Shown here one piece after another: positions 1 to 10,678 of a stretch of 64,000 nt of DNA (position 1 is the stretch's first letter; each line of letters begins with the position of its first letter). The stretch lies in NCBI RefSeq assembly GCF_027594825.1, contig NZ_CP088930.1:2851019-2915018 (forward strand), in the 5' to 3' direction. The notes beneath the pieces were generated by a model. It worked only from the letters and a program-made list of their open reading frames with translations, had not been told where the DNA came from and made no database searches. The position numbers and the translations under genes were made by a program. This DNA is from Serratia liquefaciens. Its GTDB lineage: Bacteria; Pseudomonadota; Gammaproteobacteria; Enterobacterales; Enterobacteriaceae.

Positions 1-293
<293 letters not shown>

Positions 294-1103
294 TCAGCGC
301 TGGCAGCGACGGCAGAAAAATGTGCTGCGCTGCCCGTGTTTGGCAGACTCAATCGGCGTGCCGCATGCGCGACAAGGCTCCCCCGCACGGCCGTACACCT
401 GCAACTCCTGCGCGAAATAACCCGGTTTACCGTCTGACTGCAGGAAATCGCGCAGCGTGGTGCCCCCCTGTTCGATTGAACGCAGCAACACCGCCTTGAT
501 GGTCTCCGCCAATAACTCCGCCTCCGCTTTGCTCAGCGAGTCTGCTGGACGGTCTGGCAAGATCCCGGCGGTAAACAGCGATTCACTGGCGTAGATGTTG
601 CCTACCCCGACCACCAGCTTGTTATCCATCAACCAGGGTTTGATCAGCGTGCGCTTGTTGCGTGACTTTTCGTACAGGTAAGCGCCGTTAAAGGCTTCGC
701 TTAGCGGTTCCGGCCCCAGGTGCGCCAGCACGTTGCTGGCAGCCAGATCCTCGCACCATAGCCAGGCTCCAAAACGGCGGGGATCGGTATAGCGCAGGAT
801 CATGCCATTGCTGATCACCAAATCGACGTGGTCATGCTTGCCGGCCTCGGTTTCCTCAGCCAACATGCGCAGGCTGCCGGACATACCCAGATGAACGATA
901 ATCCAACCGTGGTCCAGCTCAATCAGCAGATACTTGGCACGGCGTTGCACGCTGCGCACCGGTTGGTCGCTCAGCGCCAGAATTTGCTCGGAAACCGGCC
1001 AGCGCAGACGGGCATTACGCACCACCGCATATTGAATGCTGTGGCCGACAAGATAAGGCTCAATCCCGCGTCGGCTGGTTTCAACTTCTGGTAATTCAGG
1101 CAT
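294..1103 (-). CDS. mutM: formamidopyrimidine-DNA glycosylase (8-oxoguanine glycosylase)
   Basis: Base-excision repair enzyme with AP-lyase activity that removes 8-oxoguanine and ring-opened purines. The protein is 269 residues, the E. coli length. It begins MPELPEVET, whose proline becomes the N-terminal catalytic nucleophile after methionine removal, so the start at 1103 is firm even though the frame stays open upstream. A GGGAGAG ribosome site precedes it. The C-terminus holds the zinc finger (CRACG ... FFCRRCQR). It is third in the rpmB-rpmG-mutM order, but a strong hairpin with a T-run sits between rpmG and mutM, so mutM probably receives only read-through from the ribosomal promoter or has its own weak promoter. 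Confidence 0.97.
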   Translation of the reverse strand: MPELPEVETSRRGIEPYLVGHSIQYAVVRNARLRWPVSEQILALSDQPVRSVQRRAKYLLIELDHGWIIVHLGMSGSLRMLAEETEAGKHDHVDLVISNGMILRYTDPRRFGAWLWCEDLAASNVLAHLGPEPLSEAFNGAYLYEKSRNKRTLIKPWLMDNKLVVGVGNIYASESLFTAGILPDRPADSLSKAEAELLAETIKAVLLRSIEQGGTTLRDFLQSDGKPGYFAQELQVYGRAGEPCRACGTPIESAKHGQRSTFFCRRCQR

Positions 1104-1138
1104 CTGGCGCTCTCCCGTTGATTTCCTACCTTTATAAA

Positions 1139-1168
1139 ACAAAAAACCCGGCCGAGGCCGGGTTTTTA
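1139..1168 (-). terminator. intrinsic terminator between rpmG and mutM
   Basis: The stem AACCCGGC/GCCGGGTT is flanked by A-runs and T-runs on both sides, so it can work on either strand. On the minus strand it follows rpmG by about 15 bases and should limit transcription into mutM. Confidence 0.85.
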
Positions 1169-1182
1169 TTAATCCACTAAAA

Positions 1183-1353
<171 letters not shown>

Positions 1354-1361
1354 TCAGTTCC

Positions 1362-1619
<258 letters not shown>

Positions 1620-1664
1620 TCAGCTCGAGCTTCGTATAGGGTATGGCCGCCTCGTCAGGCTTTT

Positions 1665-1756
1665 AGAGCCCATCTCAGCAAACTTCACACTGAGGAGACT
1701 CTCGTCATCAGGTCAGAAACCACACATCAGGTTAGAAACCTGCTGAGATAGGCTCT
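1665..1756 (-). promoter_or_regulatory. structured 5' leader of rpmB
   Basis: In the minus-strand RNA, bases 1756-1741 pair with 1680-1665 to form an uninterrupted 16-pair stem including one G-U wobble. It closes a 60-base loop that contains two near-identical 16-base direct repeats (1725-1740 and 1706-1721, consensus GGTTTCTRACCTGATG). One repeat can itself fold as CAGGTT-TCT-AACCTG. The stem ends 67 bases before the rpmB start. Binding by a ribosomal protein is an inference. Confidence 0.6.
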
Positions 1757-1788
1757 TGCGCCAAACCCAAGATTCTCAAAGGTGGCGT

Positions 1789-1817
1789 AGTATACGCTCT
1801 GAAGCGTAAGTGCTCAA
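1789..1817 (-). promoter_or_regulatory. sigma-70 promoter of rpmBG
   Basis: TTGAGC (1817-1812) and TATACT (1794-1789) are separated by exactly 17 bases on the minus strand. Transcription should start near 1782, giving a leader of about 185 bases ahead of rpmB. Confidence 0.75.
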
Positions 1818-1861
1818 GTCCCGAACAGCTAAAGATCCCATAAGGATCGCGAAAAAATCGC

Positions 1862-2545
1862 TTAAAGCCATCCGCGCTCGGCAAAAGAGACGCATTCACC
1901 CCGACCTATAACCAAATGATCGAGCACTCGGATCTCCAATAACAGGCAGGCATTAACCACTTGCTCAGTTATCAAACGGTCGGCGTGGCTGGGTTCAGCC
2001 TTACCCGAAGGATGATTATGCGCCAGAATAATGGCGGCCGCATTAGCCTTCAACGCTTCGCGCACAATTTCTCTCGGGTGTACGACGACGCTGCTGATGG
2101 TACCAGCAAACATCTCCTGATGGCGAATAACACGGTGCTGATTGTCTAAAAACAATACCAAAAACACTTCCCGCTCATGGTGCGCCAGCAAACTTTGCAG
2201 ATAATGCTGGGTCATCCTGGGGTTGAGCATGGCATTTTCCTGTGCCAGATGGCTGGAAAAGAAGCGGAACGCCAGCTCCGAAATCGCCTGCAGTTGGGCA
2301 TAACTGGAATTCCCCAGCCCTTTATGGCTGCAAAAAACCGAATGGTCTGCCGACATCAGGTGATACAGCGAGCCAAACTGCGCCAATAATTGCTCTGCCA
2401 GTTGCATAACGTGCACGCCGGGAAAGCCCGTGCGCAGAAAAATGGCCAGCAGTTCCGCGTCGGACAATGCCGCAGCCCCGTAATGCAACAATTTTTCCCG
2501 TGGCGCCAATGTGTCCTGCCACAGGGTGATTACCTGACTGCTCAT
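1862..2545 (-). CDS. radC: RadC family protein (JAB/MPN domain)
   Basis: Homologue of E. coli YicR/RadC; 227 residues from the ATG at 2545. An overlapping ATG at 2548 is equally possible, and both follow a GGGGGG ribosome site. The N-terminal third is a helix-hairpin-helix-like region; the C-terminal part has the JAMM metal motif [14 protein letters not shown]. RadC was once linked to DNA repair, but its biochemical role is unsettled and the original radC102 phenotype was traced to recG (from memory). It is divergent from coaBC. Confidence 0.93.
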   Translation of the reverse strand: MSSQVITLWQDTLAPREKLLHYGAAALSDAELLAIFLRTGFPGVHVMQLAEQLLAQFGSLYHLMSADHSVFCSHKGLGNSSYAQLQAISELAFRFFSSHLAQENAMLNPRMTQHYLQSLLAHHEREVFLVLFLDNQHRVIRHQEMFAGTISSVVVHPREIVREALKANAAAIILAHNHPSGKAEPSHADRLITEQVVNACLLLEIRVLDHLVIGRGECVSFAERGWL

Positions 2546-2724
2546 CATCGCCCCCCAAAAACGCCACAGCATGCCACGCAGCGAAGCAGCCCACGACAGG
2601 TGTTTGATAACATTGCGAAGTGCTGCGCAAAGCACAATGTAACGCGTTGCAGGCGCAGCGGAATCACTCACCTGTCGGACGGTTATGCTAAAATGGCACA
2701 TCTTTCGGATTCAATCGGACAATC

Positions 2725-3942
2725 ATGATGACGGGACTTTCCGGCAAACATATTGTGCTTGGCATCAGTGGCGGTATCGCCGCATACAAATGCCCAGAAC
2801 TGGTACGCCGCCTGCGTGACAGAGGCGCGGAAGTGCGTGTGATAATGACCGGCGCGGCGAAAGCCTTTATCACGCCGCTGACGCTGCAGGCCGTTTCCGG
2901 CTACCCGGTCTCGGACGATCTGCTGGATCCCGCCGCCGAAGCGGCCATGGGTCATATTGAGCTCGGTAAATGGGCGGACCTGGTGATTCTGGCCCCGGCC
3001 ACCGCCGATTTGCTGGCGCGCGTCGCTGCCGGAATGGCCAACGACCTGCTGACCACCGTCTGCCTGGCCACGGCGGCACCGATCGCTGCCGCACCCGCCA
3101 TGAATCAACAGATGTACCGCGCCGTCGCCACCCAGGCCAATCTGCAGACGCTGCAGGCGCGTGGCATGCTGCTATGGGGGCCTGACAGCGGCAGCCAAGC
3201 TTGTGGCGATGTCGGCCCAGGCCGCATGCTCGATCCGCTGGAAATCGTCGAACTGGCGAACAGCCATTTCTCCGCACCGCAAGATCTGAAACATTTAAAG
3301 ATTATGCTCACCGCCGGCCCCACGCGCGAAGCGCTGGATCCGGTTCGTTTCATCAGCAACCACAGCTCCGGTAAAATGGGCTTTGCCATCGCCGCCGCCG
3401 CCGCCGCACGCGGTGCGCAGGTCACGCTGATCGCCGGGCCGGTCACCCTGCCAACGCCGCCGTCGGTCGACCGTGTAGATGTGATCAGCGCATTGGAAAT
3501 GGAGCAGGCGGTCCAGCAAGGCGCCGGCCAACAGGATATTTTTATTTCCTGTGCCGCCGTGGCCGATTACCGTGCCGAGCAGATTTCTGATGAAAAAATA
3601 AAAAAACAGGGTGATGAAATCATCCTCAAAATGGTAAAAAACCCCGATATCGTTGCCAGTGTTGCCGCGATGACCAAAAATCGGCCTTTTGTCGTGGGGT
3701 TTGCTGCCGAAACCCAGAATGTGGAAGAATATGCGCGACAAAAACTGGCGCGTAAGAAACTGGATTTAATTTGCGCTAACGATGTATCGCTTGCAGAGCA
3801 TGGGTTTAACAGTGACACCAATGCCTTGCACCTTTTTTGGCAGAATGGAGAAAAGCGCCTGCCGCTGAGCGACAAGGCACTCCTTGGCCAACGTTTAATA
3901 GACGAGATAGTCAGCCGTTATGATGAAAAAAATCGACGTTAA
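2725..3942 (+). CDS. coaBC: bifunctional phosphopantothenoylcysteine decarboxylase / phosphopantothenate-cysteine ligase
   Basis: Catalyses two consecutive steps of coenzyme A synthesis: CTP-dependent coupling of phosphopantothenate to cysteine, then FMN-dependent decarboxylation. The protein is 405 residues. The N-terminal CoaC half has the flavoprotein segment [19 protein letters not shown] with its catalytic histidine, PAMNQQMY, and the substrate flap cysteine in [12 protein letters not shown]. The C-terminal CoaB half has HSSGKMGFA and the KIKKQ lysines. Tandem ATGs at 2725 and 2728 leave two possible starts. Its 3' end overlaps dut by 23 bases, so the two are translationally linked. Confidence 0.97.
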   Translation: MMTGLSGKHIVLGISGGIAAYKCPELVRRLRDRGAEVRVIMTGAAKAFITPLTLQAVSGYPVSDDLLDPAAEAAMGHIELGKWADLVILAPATADLLARVAAGMANDLLTTVCLATAAPIAAAPAMNQQMYRAVATQANLQTLQARGMLLWGPDSGSQACGDVGPGRMLDPLEIVELANSHFSAPQDLKHLKIMLTAGPTREALDPVRFISNHSSGKMGFAIAAAAAARGAQVTLIAGPVTLPTPPSVDRVDVISALEMEQAVQQGAGQQDIFISCAAVADYRAEQISDEKIKKQGDEIILKMVKNPDIVASVAAMTKNRPFVVGFAAETQNVEEYARQKLARKKLDLICANDVSLAEHGFNSDTNALHLFWQNGEKRLPLSDKALLGQRLIDEIVSRYDEKNRR

Positions 3943-4378
3943 AATCCTCGACCCGCGCATCGGAAAGGATTTCCCTTTACCGACCTACGCCACCCCAGGT
4001 TCCGCAGGCCTTGATCTACGCGCCTGCCTGGACAGCGCCGTCGAGTTGGCGCCGGGTGAAACCACGCTGCTGCCAACGGGCCTGGCTATTCATATTGCCG
4101 ACACCGATCTTGCCGCAGTGATCCTGCCGCGTTCCGGTCTGGGCCATAAACACGGTGTGGTGCTGGGCAATCTGGTCGGCCTGATCGACTCTGATTACCA
4201 GGGCCAACTGATGGTTTCCGTCTGGAACCGTGGTCAGAAATCCTTCACTATTGAGCCAGGTGAACGTATCGCGCAGATGGTGTTCGTGCCGGTCGTACAG
4301 GCCGAATTCAATCTGGTAGAAGAGTTCGACAGCAGCGAACGCGGTGCCGGTGGCTTTGGCCACTCAGGCCGCCACTAA
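3920..4378 (+). CDS. dut: dUTP diphosphatase
   Basis: Hydrolyses dUTP to dUMP and pyrophosphate, supplying dTMP synthesis and keeping uracil out of DNA. It is a homotrimer with 152 residues here against 151 in E. coli. The five dUTPase motifs are visible in order: [23 protein letters not shown] (catalytic Asp and substrate-stacking Tyr), GERIAQM, and the P-loop-like [10 protein letters not shown]. ATGs occur at 3920 and 3923. The gene overlaps coaBC as in E. coli. Confidence 0.97.
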   Translation: MMKKIDVKILDPRIGKDFPLPTYATPGSAGLDLRACLDSAVELAPGETTLLPTGLAIHIADTDLAAVILPRSGLGHKHGVVLGNLVGLIDSDYQGQLMVSVWNRGQKSFTIEPGERIAQMVFVPVVQAEFNLVEEFDSSERGAGGFGHSGRH

Positions 4379-4400
4379 GCGCTGCCCGAGACCTGACCGA

Positions 4401-4415
4401 CGACAAGGATTGTCG
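4401..4415. repeat. short perfect inverted repeat downstream of dut
   Basis: CGACAA-GGA-TTGTCG, 6-base arms with a 3-base loop, 22 bases after the dut stop. There is no T-run, so it is a weak candidate for a terminator or an RNA 3' stabilising hairpin. The rest of the 259-base dut-slmA gap holds only a doubtful 21-codon ORF (4453-4518). Confidence 0.4.
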
Positions 4416-4637
4416 CCTTAAATCTTGCTACCCCGGAGAGAAGGACAGCTCCATGGCAAGATTTGGCCGACTACGATTACAGCGCATACCAGGGCGCACG
4501 GAGAATACAGGTCGTTAAGGCCGCTGACCCCAGCATCGCAAAAAAGCTATCACATAAGCCGCACAGAGCTTTCTCTGCAACGGCCGGTGCCCGGGTTTCC
4601 GAAAGTCTAAGCAGTTTTAGCAAGGGTCTAATCAGAC

Positions 4638-5234
4638 ATGGCAGAAAAAGAAAATATCAAAAGGAATCGGCGCGAGGAAATACTGCAGGCATTAGCCCAG
4701 ATGCTGGAGTCCAGCGACGGTAGCCAGCGTATTACCACCGCTAAACTTGCCGCTAACGTCGGAGTCTCCGAAGCTGCACTGTACCGGCACTTTCCCAGCA
4801 AAACACGGATGTTCGACAGCCTGATCGAGTTTATTGAGGACAGCCTGATAACGCGCATCAACCTGATTTTGCAGGATGAAAAAGAGACCTTTAATCGCCT
4901 GCGCCTGATTTTGCTGCTGGTATTGGGGTTCGCCGAACGCAACCCTGGCCTGACGCGAATCATGACCGGCCATGCGTTGATGTTTGAACAGGATCGACTG
5001 CAAGGCCGAATCAACCAGCTGTTTGAACGCATTGAAGCGCAATTGCGTCAGGTACTGAAAGAGCGAAAACTGCGGGAAGGCAAAGGCTTTATCGTGGACG
5101 AAACGCTGCTGGCAAGCCAGCTGCTGGCGTTCTGCGAGGGGATGCTGTCGCGCTACGTGCGATCTGAATTCCGCTATCGCCCAACCCAAGAGTTCGATGG
5201 CCGCTGGCCACTGCTGGCGGCACAGCTGCAATAA
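4638..5234 (+). CDS. slmA: nucleoid occlusion factor SlmA
   Basis: TetR-like DNA-binding protein that blocks FtsZ ring assembly over unsegregated nucleoid when bound to its sites. It has 198 residues, identical in length to E. coli SlmA. A TetR-type helix-turn-helix spans roughly residues 28-55 ([20 protein letters not shown]), followed by an all-helical dimerisation and FtsZ-binding domain. It lies between dut and pyrE as in E. coli and is convergent with pyrE. Confidence 0.96.
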   Translation: MAEKENIKRNRREEILQALAQMLESSDGSQRITTAKLAANVGVSEAALYRHFPSKTRMFDSLIEFIEDSLITRINLILQDEKETFNRLRLILLLVLGFAERNPGLTRIMTGHALMFEQDRLQGRINQLFERIEAQLRQVLKERKLREGKGFIVDETLLASQLLAFCEGMLSRYVRSEFRYRPTQEFDGRWPLLAAQLQ

Positions 5235-5281
5235 CCCCGTTATCGGGCGCATTTAACGCGCCCGATAACCTAGATTCTGCG

Positions 5282-5923
5282 TTAAACCCCGTACTGCTCA
5301 CGATAGGCGCGCACCGCCGCCAGATGATCCGCCATTTCTGGCTTTTCTTCGAGATAAACAATCAAATCCTTCAGCGTCACGATGGAAATCACCTTGCAGT
5401 GATAGTCACGCTCAACTTCCTGAATGGCTGAAATATCCGCACGACCGCGTTCTTGACGATCGAGTGAAATCAGCACGCCGGCCAACGTTGCGCCGCTGGC
5501 ACCGATGATTTCCATGGATTCACGGATCGCCGTACCGGCAGTGATCACATCATCCACCAGCATTACGCGGCCCTGCAGCGGGCTGCCTACCAGCGTGCCG
5601 CCTTCGCCGTGGGTCTTGGCTTCCTTACGGTTAAAGCAGTAAGGCACGTCACGCTCATGGTGCTCTGCCAAAGCCACCGCCGTGGTGGTAGCAATCGGGA
5701 TACCTTTGTAAGCAGGACCAAACAGCAGATCGAACTCGATACCGGAATCCATCAGAGCTTCGGCATAGAAACGCCCCAGCAGTGCGAGATCGCGCCCGGT
5801 ATTAAACAGGCCGGCATTAAAGAAATACGGGCTGGTGCGGCCGGATTTCAGGGTGAACTCGCCGAATTTCAATACCTGCTTGTTAAGCGCGAACTCGATA
5901 AACTGGCGCTGATAGGCTTTCAT
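5282..5923 (-). CDS. pyrE: orotate phosphoribosyltransferase
   Basis: Converts orotate and PRPP to orotidine 5'-phosphate in UMP synthesis. The protein is 213 residues, starting [15 protein letters not shown]. The PRPP-binding motif [13 protein letters not shown] is present around residues 120-132, and the loop lysines [10 protein letters not shown] around 100-109. It lies downstream of rph on the same strand with an attenuator hairpin between them, the arrangement by which E. coli couples pyrE expression to UTP supply. Confidence 0.97.
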   Translation of the reverse strand: MKAYQRQFIEFALNKQVLKFGEFTLKSGRTSPYFFNAGLFNTGRDLALLGRFYAEALMDSGIEFDLLFGPAYKGIPIATTTAVALAEHHERDVPYCFNRKEAKTHGEGGTLVGSPLQGRVMLVDDVITAGTAIRESMEIIGASGATLAGVLISLDRQERGRADISAIQEVERDYHCKVISIVTLKDLIVYLEEKPEMADHLAAVRAYREQYGV

Positions 5924-5983
5924 TACTGCTTCTCCTCGTCTGGTCGGTTAGATCTGTTAATACTGCCGCCCGATCGCCGGGCG

Positions 5984-6016
5984 TAAAAAAGGCGACTCTT
6001 GAGTCGCCTTAAAAAA
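5984..6016 (-). terminator. pyrE attenuator between rph and pyrE
   Basis: A perfect 10-base-pair stem (AAGGCGACTC / GAGTCGCCTT, 5989-5998 with 6001-6010) is followed on the minus strand by six Ts (5989-5984). It starts right after the rph stop codon. In E. coli, ribosomes translating the end of rph prevent this terminator when UTP is scarce; the same geometry is present here. Confidence 0.9.
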
Positions 6017-6733
6017 TCAGTCTGCCAGCGCCGCTTTCTGCGCCTGGAAGATGGTATCGATGCCCCCTCGGGCCAGCGCCAATAGCGCCAACAGCTCATC
6101 GTGGCTGAACGGCTCGCCCTCGGCGGTGCCCTGCACCTCGATCATGCGGCCATCTTCCATCATCACCACGTTCATGTCGGTTTCTGCCGCAGAGTCCTCA
6201 ACGTACTCCAAATCGCACAGCGCTTCGCCGTTAACGATACCGACGGAAACCGCCGCCACCAGCCCTTTCATCGGGTTGGCTTTCAGCTTGCCGTTGGCCA
6301 CCAGCGCATTTAACGCATCGGCCAGCGCAACGCAGGCGCCGGAAATGGACGCGGTACGGGTACCGCCATCGGCCTGCAGTACGTCACAGTCGAGGGTGAT
6401 AGTGAACTCACCGAGTTTTTTCAGATCTACCGCTGCACGGAGCGAACGGGCGATCAGGCGCTGGATCTCCAGCGTGCGGCCCCCTTGCTTGCCTTTGGCG
6501 GCCTCACGGGCGTTACGGCTGTGGGTGGAACGCGGCAGCATGCCGTACTCAGCGGTGATCCAACCCTGGCCCTGACCTTTCAGGAAGCGCGGCACACCCT
6601 CTTCTACCGTGGCGGTGCACAAAACTTTGGTATCGCCAAACTCAACCAGCACTGAGCCTTCTGCGTGTTTGGTATAATGACGGGTCAGTGTCAGTGGGCG
6701 AACTTGTTGTGGTGCTCTGCCTGCAGGACGCAT
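6017..6733 (-). CDS. rph: ribonuclease PH
   Basis: Phosphate-dependent 3'-5' exoribonuclease that trims tRNA 3' ends. The protein is 238 residues, starting [18 protein letters not shown] and ending QKAALAD. The start was chosen by homology; the frame stays open 13 codons upstream. It is full length: unlike the rph-1 allele of E. coli K-12, which carries a 3' frameshift, the C-terminus is intact and reaches the pyrE attenuator. Rph thus serves both as an enzyme gene and as the leader cistron for pyrE. Confidence 0.96.
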   Translation of the reverse strand: MRPAGRAPQQVRPLTLTRHYTKHAEGSVLVEFGDTKVLCTATVEEGVPRFLKGQGQGWITAEYGMLPRSTHSRNAREAAKGKQGGRTLEIQRLIARSLRAAVDLKKLGEFTITLDCDVLQADGGTRTASISGACVALADALNALVANGKLKANPMKGLVAAVSVGIVNGEALCDLEYVEDSAAETDMNVVMMEDGRMIEVQGTAEGEPFSHDELLALLALARGGIDTIFQAQKAALAD

Positions 6734-6859
6734 GGGCTCTCTCCGGCTTCTTATCAACGATTGGCTGCGCATTATACGGGCTTCGTGACGTAATGCCTAT
6801 CCTGCCCGCAGGTCCAACGCTATAATCGCTTCATCTTTTCCTATTACGGGTACGCATCA

Positions 6860-7723
6860 ATGATCCGCAGCATGACCGCCTACGCTCGGCGAGAAATCAA
6901 GGGTGAATGGGGCAGCGCAGCTTGGGAGCTGCGTTCCGTTAACCAACGCTATCTGGAAACCTACATCCGTTTGCCGGAGCAATTCCGCAGCCTGGAGCCG
7001 GTGATCCGCGAACGCATTCGTGGTCGTTTGACCCGCGGCAAAGTGGAGTGCAACCTGCGCTTTGAGCTGGATCCGAGCGCGCAAAGCTCGATGATCCTGA
7101 ACGAAAAACTGGCCAAGCAGCTGGTTGAAGCGGCCAACTGGGTAAAAATGCAGAGTGACGAAGGAGAAATCGATCCTATCGATGTCCTGCGTTGGCCTGG
7201 CGTGATGTCTGCTCAGGAGCAGGATCTGGACGCCATCAGCGCACAGCTGATGCAAGCGCTGGATGGCGCACTGGATGACTTCATTGTTGCTCGCGAAAGC
7301 GAAGGCACCGCACTGAAAGCGCTGATCGAACAGCGTCTGGAAGGCGTGAGCGCTGAAGTGGTCAAGGTTCGCGCCCAAATGCCCAACATTCTGCAATGGC
7401 AGCGTGAGCGTCTGGTCAGCAAACTGGAAGAAGCCCAGGTACAGCTGGAAAACACCCGCCTGGAGCAGGAGCTGGTGCTGATGGCGCAGCGTATTGACGT
7501 TGCCGAAGAGCTGGACCGCCTGGAAGCCCACGTAAAAGAAACGCACAACATCCTGAAGAAGAAAGAAGCCGTGGGCCGTCGCCTCGACTTTATGATGCAG
7601 GAGTTCAACCGCGAATCCAACACGCTGGCATCCAAGTCCATCAATGCCGAAGTGACCACTTCAGCCATCGAGCTGAAAGTGTTGATCGAGCAGATGCGCG
7701 AACAGATCCAGAACATCGAGTAA
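6860..7723 (+). CDS. yicC: YicC family endoribonuclease-like protein
   Basis: Protein of 287 residues beginning MIRSMTAYARREIKGEWGSA and ending LIEQMREQIQNIE, the same length as E. coli YicC. Family members have an N-terminal YicC domain and a C-terminal DUF1732 domain; the segment HVKETHNILKKKEAVGRRLDFMMQEFNRE is typical of the latter. From memory, E. coli YicC has ribonuclease activity and affects turnover of the small RNA RyhB. It is divergent from rph, sharing a 126-base intergenic region. A strong terminator follows. Confidence 0.95.
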   Translation: MIRSMTAYARREIKGEWGSAAWELRSVNQRYLETYIRLPEQFRSLEPVIRERIRGRLTRGKVECNLRFELDPSAQSSMILNEKLAKQLVEAANWVKMQSDEGEIDPIDVLRWPGVMSAQEQDLDAISAQLMQALDGALDDFIVARESEGTALKALIEQRLEGVSAEVVKVRAQMPNILQWQRERLVSKLEEAQVQLENTRLEQELVLMAQRIDVAEELDRLEAHVKETHNILKKKEAVGRRLDFMMQEFNRESNTLASKSINAEVTTSAIELKVLIEQMREQIQNIE

Positions 7724-7742
7724 CCGATTCATTCCTGGCTTA

Positions 7743-7766
7743 AGCCCGCGTTAGCGGGCTTTTTTA
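7743..7766 (+). terminator. intrinsic terminator of yicC
   Basis: The stem AGCCCGC/GCGGGCT with a four-base loop is followed by TTTTTT, 20 bases after the yicC stop and just before the convergent gene's stop. Confidence 0.9.
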
Positions 7767-7769
7767 TGG

Positions 7770-8165
7770 CTAGGCTCTGGGCAAACCCGCGGCTTGTTCC
7801 TCGGTAATCAACCCCATTTTTTGCAGTTGAACAGCAATCCCCCAGCTTGAACGTTCAAATTCGCGGCTCATCGCCTCCAGCGTCATACCCTCAGCATGGC
7901 TTTCCTGCAGCCGCTGTTTCTCTTCTTCGTCCCAGGGGAAATAGGATTTTGCCGGCCGTCCTTCGGAAATATTTTTCTGCCGTTTCTCCTCCGGCGTTAA
8001 CTTGGTTTTTTTCTGGCGTTCAGCCTCACTCTGAAACTCTTCCGCCAGGGCGAACAAAAGACGAATGGCCTCTGGCGAACTGGCCATCGAGGCGGGTTTC
8101 AATAACTCGCCGGTATCAGGATTGACGCCATTCGCCAAAGCACGCAATTGGGTGCTGATATTCAT
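7770..8165 (-). CDS. conserved hypothetical protein with C-terminal HTH-like region
   Basis: I do not recognise this gene by name. From the ATG at 8165 (AGGAG seven bases upstream; a tandem ATG lies at 8168) it encodes 131 residues. The first half contains STQLRALANGVNPDTGELL and a helical segment (PEAIRLLFALAEEF). The middle is very basic and acidic (KKTKLTPEEKRQKN). The end, from PWDEEEKQRL through LQKMGLITEEQ, resembles the 'W-x-EEE ... AIA.RLGRS ... I..+L..LGLI' pattern of Myb/SANT-like helix-turn-helix regions. No signal peptide or membrane segment is seen. It stands between yicC and an SDR gene where E. coli has dinD. A nucleic-acid-binding role is only a guess. Confidence 0.7.
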   Translation of the reverse strand: MNISTQLRALANGVNPDTGELLKPASMASSPEAIRLLFALAEEFQSEAERQKKTKLTPEEKRQKNISEGRPAKSYFPWDEEEKQRLQESHAEGMTLEAMSREFERSSWGIAVQLQKMGLITEEQAAGLPRA

Positions 8166-8385
8166 CATCCCTCTCCTCATCCTGAGAAAATAGGCCACCT
8201 TGTGTGGTGGAAGGTCCGACAATTATCTTGCTGGGCAATCAAAAAACCAAAGGGTTCACTCAGCGCATTGCACAAACTGCGAGCCAGATTCCGGGCTTAT
8301 TGCTGGCAGAGACAACAAACTGTTCACAGTTGCGAGGGGCTAAGCAGAAAGCCGCACCTGAAAAGGCGCGGCGTTGGTATGCGGC

Positions 8386-9126
8386 TTAATACAGCTCTTG
8401 GGTTGGCCGCAGAACAATTTCGTTGATATCCACCTCTGCCGGTTGCTCGATGGCATAAGCGATGGCACGGGCTACGGAATCCGCCGGGATGGCCTGTTGA
8501 TAAAACTCCTCAACGAACTTCACGCTTTCCCGGTCCGAGGTACCAAGCTTCAGTTCGGAATCCACAGCGCCTGGGCAGATAATGGTGGTGCGAATATGTG
8601 CCCCCACCTCATAACGCAAACCTTCGGAGATAGCGCGTACCGCAAACTTGGTGCCGCTGTAAACGGCACCGCCCGGGCTAAGTACCTTTAAACCGGCGAT
8701 GGAGGCGACATTGATAAAGTGACCACTCTGCTGTTGCTCGAACACCGGCAGCGCGGCGGCGATGCCATACAGCACGCCTTTGAGGTTGATATCGATCATC
8801 CGTTCCCATTCGTCGACCTGGGTGGCGCTCAGCGGGGCTATCGCCATCAACCCTGCGTTGTTCACCAACACATCAACACGTCCAAATTCCGTTATTGCGG
8901 CATCAACCATTGCCTCCACGTCGTTACGGCGAGTGACATCTACCGCTACCGCGAGCGCTTTGCCCCCGGCCGCGATGATTTCATTCGCCAATGTATCAAG
9001 ACGCGTTTTGCGACGCGCCGCCAACACCAACGTTGCGCCACGAGCGGCGAGATGGCGAGCTGTCGCCTCGCCCAATCCGCTGCTGGCGCCGGTAATAATC
9101 ACAACCTTGCCTGAAATCTGGTTCAT
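8386..9126 (-). CDS. short-chain dehydrogenase/reductase (SDR family)
   Basis: Classical SDR oxidoreductase of 246 residues. The Rossmann cofactor motif TGASSGLG is at residues 12-19, NNAG at 89-92, and the catalytic set at Ser142, Tyr156 and Lys160 (YSGTK). The segment AARRKTRL after the second strand, with basic residues, suggests NADP(H) preference (inference). The substrate is unknown; many relatives are annotated only as oxidoreductases. A possible promoter (TTGTGA at 9270-9265, TACTAT at 9246-9241, 18-base spacing) lies upstream. It is a single gene divergent from nupC. Confidence 0.9.
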   Translation of the reverse strand: MNQISGKVVIITGASSGLGEATARHLAARGATLVLAARRKTRLDTLANEIIAAGGKALAVAVDVTRRNDVEAMVDAAITEFGRVDVLVNNAGLMAIAPLSATQVDEWERMIDINLKGVLYGIAAALPVFEQQQSGHFINVASIAGLKVLSPGGAVYSGTKFAVRAISEGLRYEVGAHIRTTIICPGAVDSELKLGTSDRESVKFVEEFYQQAIPADSVARAIAYAIEQPAEVDINEIVLRPTQELY

Positions 9127-9462
9127 ACAGTTCTCCTCAGCAAGAAGGCAACAAAGCCTCCGTTATAGAACCGGATGTCGTGATGTGTCGTGAACCAAAA
9201 AATAACCCTGCGATTTATAAGCCATCGCAAAGCCTGAAGTATAGTACAGCCGTAAAAAACCGGGTCACAAGCGGCTCAGGCCGTGAAATTCGCGTTGAAT
9301 TTATTTATGAAAAACTGCCGATAAGTGAGAGAGGATGACAATCGGCAACTTACCCGGCTTGCCGAAAGTATTTTGTTCTAATTATCACGTAATGTAATGA
9401 AAGGCCGGGAGAGCTGTGGCTAAATGTGTTTTTTCCTGCCCGTTTAGCCGTACGGACTCTTT
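9127..9462. other. intergenic region between SDR gene and nupC
   Basis: These 336 bases separate two divergent genes. Apart from the possible SDR promoter near 9241-9270, I see no RNA gene, convincing ORF or clear CRP/CytR site, although nupC is under CRP and CytR control in E. coli. A 20-codon ORF at 9335 lacks usable ribosome-site spacing. Confidence 0.5.
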
Positions 9463-10647
9463 ATGCCGCAAATTCTGCAATTTATTTTTGCCCTGGTGGT
9501 GATCATCGCCCTGGCGCTGCTGGTCAGTAATGACCGCAAGAAAATCCGCCTTCGTTATATTATTCAGCTTTTAGTCATTGAAGGGGCACTCGCCTATTTC
9601 TTCCTGCATTCAGAAAGCGGTCTGAGCGTCATCAAGCACGTTGCCGGTTTCTTTGAAACGCTGCTGACCTACGCCGCACAGGGTTCCGACTTTGTGTTTG
9701 GCGGCATGAGCAAAGACGGGCTGGCGTTTATCTTCCTGGGCGTTTTATGCCCGATTATCTTTATTTCCGCGCTGATCGGTATTTTGCAGCATTTCCGCAT
9801 TTTGCCGCTGATTATCCGTCTGGTCGGCACCCTGCTGTCCAAGGTTAACGGCATGGGCAAACTGGAATCTTTCAACGCCGTCAGCACGCTGGTGCTCGGC
9901 CAGTCTGAAAACTTTATCGCCTATAAGGGCATCATCGGCGATATCTCGCCGCGTCGCATGTACACCATGGCAGCTACCGCCATGTCGACGGTATCCATGT
10001 CCATCGTCGGTGCCTACATGTCGATGATCGATGCGCAATACGTGGTTGCCGCGCTGATCCTCAATATGTTCAGTACCTTTATCATATTGTCGATCATCAA
10101 CCCTTATCAGTTAGACGATGAGCCCGAACTGAAACTGAGCAAGCTGCATGAAGACCAGAGCTTCTTTGAAATGCTGGGCGAGTACATTCTGGCGGGCTTC
10201 AAAATTGCGATGATTATCGCAGCCATGCTGATTGGTTTCATCGCGCTGATTTCAGCGGTAAACGCCCTGTTCTCCGCCGTGTTCGGCATCAGCTTCCAGC
10301 AAATCCTGGGCTATGTATTCTATCCGCTGGCCTGGCTGATCGGCATCCCGGCACCGGATGCGCTACGAGCGGGCAGCATTATGGCGACCAAACTGGTAGC
10401 CAATGAGTTTGTGGCAATGATCGAACTGAAGAAAATCGCTACGGAGCTGTCGCCGCGCGGCCTGGGCATTCTGTCGATATTCCTGGTGTCTTTCGCCAAC
10501 TTTGCCTCGATCGGCATCGTCGCCGGGGCAATCAAAGGGCTCAACGAACAACAAGGTAATGTGGTTTCTCGTTTTGGTTTGAAGCTGGTCTATGGTTCCA
10601 CGCTGGTGAGCCTGCTTTCGGCAGCCATCGCCGGACTGGTACTGTAA
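9463..10647 (+). CDS. nupC: concentrative nucleoside transporter NupC
   Basis: Inner-membrane proton/nucleoside symporter of the CNT family. The protein is 394 residues (E. coli NupC about 400) with many hydrophobic segments. Family signatures are present: [44 protein letters not shown] and [10 protein letters not shown]. Similarity to remembered E. coli NupC runs end to end, closer than to the paralogues NupX or PsuT. In E. coli nupC lies elsewhere on the chromosome, so its place between yicC and yicG is a lineage difference. A GC-rich hairpin follows the stop. Confidence 0.92.
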   Translation: MPQILQFIFALVVIIALALLVSNDRKKIRLRYIIQLLVIEGALAYFFLHSESGLSVIKHVAGFFETLLTYAAQGSDFVFGGMSKDGLAFIFLGVLCPIIFISALIGILQHFRILPLIIRLVGTLLSKVNGMGKLESFNAVSTLVLGQSENFIAYKGIIGDISPRRMYTMAATAMSTVSMSIVGAYMSMIDAQYVVAALILNMFSTFIILSIINPYQLDDEPELKLSKLHEDQSFFEMLGEYILAGFKIAMIIAAMLIGFIALISAVNALFSAVFGISFQQILGYVFYPLAWLIGIPAPDALRAGSIMATKLVANEFVAMIELKKIATELSPRGLGILSIFLVSFANFASIGIVAGAIKGLNEQQGNVVSRFGLKLVYGSTLVSLLSAAIAGLVL

Positions 10648-10653
10648 ACGCTA

Positions 10654-10674
10654 TCCCGGCCTGCGGGCCGGGAG
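10654..10674. terminator. hairpin between nupC and the DUF3574 gene
   Basis: CCCGGCC-TGCG-GGCCGGG lies between the two convergent stop codons. There is no clear T-run on either side, so termination strength is uncertain. Confidence 0.5.
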
Positions 10675-10678
10675 CTTA

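Noticed and set aside
4425..4723. Two overlapping frames of 61 and 86 codons between dut and slmA
   Set aside because: They overlap each other and slmA in other frames and have no recognisable product.
9335..9397. 20-codon frame upstream of nupC
   Set aside because: Its purine-rich stretch touches the ATG, leaving no usable spacing; no reason to expect a leader peptide.
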